A stretch of DNA of 36,790 bases from Myxococcales bacterium (GTDB taxonomy: Bacteria; Myxococcota_A; UBA9042): the NCBI GenBank assembly GCA_947491025.1, contig CANLIC010000039.1, positions 1-36,790 on the forward strand. Reading direction: 5' to 3'. A program made the translations under genes and the position numbers. Under the pieces are notes generated by a model. That model was given only the letters and a program-made list of their open reading frames with translations, was not told where the DNA came from and searched no databases. Positions 35,393 to 36,790 of this stretch are shown here, one piece after another (position 1 is the stretch's first letter; the number at the start of each line of letters is the position of its first letter).

Positions 35393-36025
35393 TCAGCCCG
35401 GGTTGGCCTGGCCCTCGATGGCGCCAAGCACCTGGCGAATGCGCTCATCGGCCTGCGCGATGTTCTCTTCGTCGCCGCTGATCCAGAGCCGGCCGAAGGC
35501 GCCGAAGGTGACGATCTCCAAGATGCGGATGTCGGCGTGCTTCTCGGCCTCGTTGGCCGCGATGAGCGCGTAGCCGGCGGGGTGCACCTCGAGGGTGTAG
35601 AGCGTCTCGCCCTGGCGGATCATGTCGCCGTGACGCATGCGGTTGATCAGCTGCGTGTGGTAGCCGGTGACGCCCGTCAGGCGCTCCGCCGAGGTGATGC
35701 GCGGCTTGAGGCGGGCGCCCTCGTCGATCTCGTAGAAGGCGAGCAGGGCGTCGGCGGCGGCGCGGATCTGCCCGCGATCGTCGTGATGGACCTCGAGCAT
35801 GCCGAAGTCGCGCTCGACGATCTGCATGCCCGGGATGACGCTCGTCGACTTCAGGATGGTGTCGGTCACGCGGTTGATGGACATGCCCGGGGCGACTTCG
35901 ACCAGCAAGGCGGCTTGCTCCTCGACCGGAAGGAAGCCACGGGCGACGGTCGCGATGAACGACGCCGTCTGCGGCTGCAGCGAGTCGATGATCGAAAAGG
36001 TGCGAAGCGCGATCTGCTCGGCCAT
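35393..36025 (-). CDS. Tandem-domain BMC shell protein (BMC-T)
   Basis: 210 residues from the ATG at 36025; a short G-rich stretch upstream is only a weak ribosome site, and the frame is open to 36142. Two bacterial-microcompartment domains lie in tandem: about 1-105 and 107-205. RTFSIIDSLQPQ, ARGFLPVEEQA and PGMSINRVTDTILKST closely resemble the tandem BMC protein HO_3341 of Haliangium ochraceum as I remember it. NRMRHGDM and FGAFGRLWISGDEE mark the second repeat. BMC-T proteins form pseudohexameric trimers, often stacked pairs with gated pores, in the microcompartment shell. No other shell gene, encapsulated enzyme or vertex protein is in the window, so this is an isolated (satellite) gene. 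Confidence 0.85.
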   Translation of the reverse strand: MAEQIALRTFSIIDSLQPQTASFIATVARGFLPVEEQAALLVEVAPGMSINRVTDTILKSTSVIPGMQIVERDFGMLEVHHDDRGQIRAAADALLAFYEIDEGARLKPRITSAERLTGVTGYHTQLINRMRHGDMIRQGETLYTLEVHPAGYALIAANEAEKHADIRILEIVTFGAFGRLWISGDEENIAQADERIRQVLGAIEGQANPG

Positions 36026-36039
36026 CTCTGCCCCCCAGG

Positions 36040-36056
36040 CGCGGTCTTGCACCGCG
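36040..36056. promoter_or_regulatory. Inverted repeat CGCGGT-N5-ACCGCG in the BMC-T leader
   Basis: Perfect 6-bp inverted repeat with a 5-nt loop, 14 nt upstream of the BMC-T ATG. It could be an operator or a leader hairpin that affects translation. Only the sequence supports this. Confidence 0.3.
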
Positions 36057-36283
36057 TGCGCGGGATTGTCTTGTAGGTGGGGGATGGTTGCAAGGGGGAT
36101 GGCGGCGCAGGCGGCCACGGTGGGTCCCCGGCAGCTGAGCATGCCGCGGTCGGGCGCGACGCGTCCGGTTCGCGCCTACCCTGATGCAGCCGCGCCGCGA
36201 TGCACACACTCGCCGGCAGCGCAGGTGACAGAAGATTCGCAGCTCGAAGAACTCGTGGGCCAGCGACGGATGAGTTGGGATTC

Positions 36284-36431
36284 CTAACGACTACGAATCC
36301 GCGCCAGGATCGCCTCAAGCTCCGATAGCACCCGCAAGTCCTTGGGCCGTCCAGGCGCGCTGGAGTTCGATCACGCGCTCCAGACGGAGGCCTTCGAAGG
36401 AACCCGCCGCCAGCTGCAACGGAAGGGCGCC
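36284..36431 (-). pseudogene. Frameshifted remnant, possibly of a nucleotidyltransferase-like protein
   Basis: Reading the minus strand, 36431-36351 gives LPLQLAAGSFEGLRLERV and then IELQRAW. After one extra base (36350) the frame continues as RPKDLRVLSELEAILARIR to a TAG at 36284-36286. The joined peptide resembles the C-terminal end of small nucleotidyltransferase-fold proteins (pattern K/QRA-x-GRPKDLxxLxELE). The N-terminal part is missing: a stop codon lies just upstream in the first frame. This could be a degraded gene or a sequencing error. Low confidence. Confidence 0.35.
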
Positions 36432-36688
36432 AGTGTGTGAGCATCGCTACTTCGGCCTAGGAGCGTGACGGAGACTTGGGAACGAAGGCATCGGACCGGA
36501 AGGCGAGCAGGATCGGCCGTTCGACAACCCGAGGGCTCGGCGCTCGGCGACGTGAGAGATTCCAGCTTCCGCAGCGGCTGGCGACGGTCGAGGCGGCCGC
36601 ATGCCAGCTCCGAGGGCGAGTCTAGCGCTCGTAGACAGGCTCCCAGTCGCCCGCCTCGTCACGCAACGCCCCTGCGCCTGTCGGAGGC

Positions 36689-36790
36689 TCACACAGCTTG
36701 CCCCGCCGCCGTCGCGTACCAATAGGCCTCGCCGTCAGCCTCGACGACGCGCGTCACCAGCCCCGTAGCCTCCAGCGCGACGAGCGCCCC
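36689..36790 (-). CDS. C-terminal fragment of a protein, runs off the right edge
   Basis: 33 residues are visible on the minus strand, from the window edge to a TGA at 36689-36691. The pattern LVALEATGLVTRVVEADG followed by EAYWYATAAG resembles the recognition helix and wing of a winged-helix regulator, but the fragment is too short to be sure. A +1 frameshift near 36705-36715 (in a GGCGGCGGGG run) would join YWYAT to a second protein-like tail ending ALRDEAGDWEPVYER at a TAG at 36622-36624. The true end is therefore uncertain. The start lies beyond the window. Confidence 0.45.
   Translation of the reverse strand, partial: GALVALEATGLVTRVVEADGEAYWYATAAGQAV

Larger units (their letters stand above)
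36026..36688. other. 663-bp region without an intact gene
   Basis: Between the BMC-T start and the right-edge fragment I find only the leader inverted repeat at 36040-36056, a GGATTC-N11-GAATCC inverted repeat (36278-36300) and the remnant at 36284-36431. No frame with a ribosome site is seen. Confidence 0.4.

Noticed and set aside
1..36790. CRISPR arrays, tRNA or rRNA genes, and complete insertion sequences
   Set aside because: No direct-repeat arrays with spacers, no cloverleaf-like sequence and no transposase were recognised. The only repeated DNA found is the pair of 185-bp elements.

Overview
This window is very GC-rich DNA with long, densely packed genes and strong third-position GC bias. 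The gene content points to a myxobacterium-like organism (Myxococcota). It has two Ser/Thr protein kinases, an FHA-domain sigma-54 activator and lipoproteins with slime-mould/myxobacterial Cys-rich repeats (CDDGNPCTTD type). It also has a giant NRPS-PKS and a tandem BMC shell protein of the type I recall from Haliangium ochraceum. This assignment rests on family recognition by eye, not on a database search.

Left part (1-13.5 kb): signalling and envelope. A small zinc-ribbon membrane protein is followed by an FHA/AAA+/Fis-type sigma-54 activator. Convergent to it is a three-gene operon on the minus strand whose members overlap by ATGA: a TPR-like membrane protein and two Cys-rich lipoproteins. 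A membrane Ser/Thr kinase starts divergently from that operon. Next come a tandem universal stress protein, a second Ser/Thr kinase with a six-helix membrane tail, and a metallo-beta-lactamase-fold lipoprotein. A 185-bp inverted-repeat element lies just upstream of the lipoprotein gene, and a second copy (6 mismatches, no gaps) lies 19,863 bp away.

Middle part (13.7-29 kb): a Cys-containing protein of the 2-hydroxyacyl-CoA dehydratase/activase-related family diverges from one 3,839-residue NRPS-PKS. I read its domains as A-T-C-AL-KR*-T-KS-AT-T-TE. The KR lacks recognisable Ser and Asn catalytic residues, and the acyl-ligase (AL) domain sits in mid-protein behind a condensation domain. Behind the NRPS-PKS is a consensus sigma-54 promoter (TGGCAC-N5-TTGCA), then a lipoprotein with a beta-barrel-like C-terminus, then 3-hydroxyanthranilate 3,4-dioxygenase. 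The sigma-54 activator in the same window is a natural, though unproven, candidate regulator.

Right part (29-36.8 kb): a secreted protein with a P-domain-like and a fibrinogen-like region; a bolA-grxD pair (Fe-S/iron handling; bolA starts with TTG); the second repeat copy; a small exported protein; a GH57-family protein that has lost catalytic motifs; and an isolated BMC-T shell protein. The last 0.6 kb holds gene debris and the C-terminal fragment of a gene that runs off the edge.
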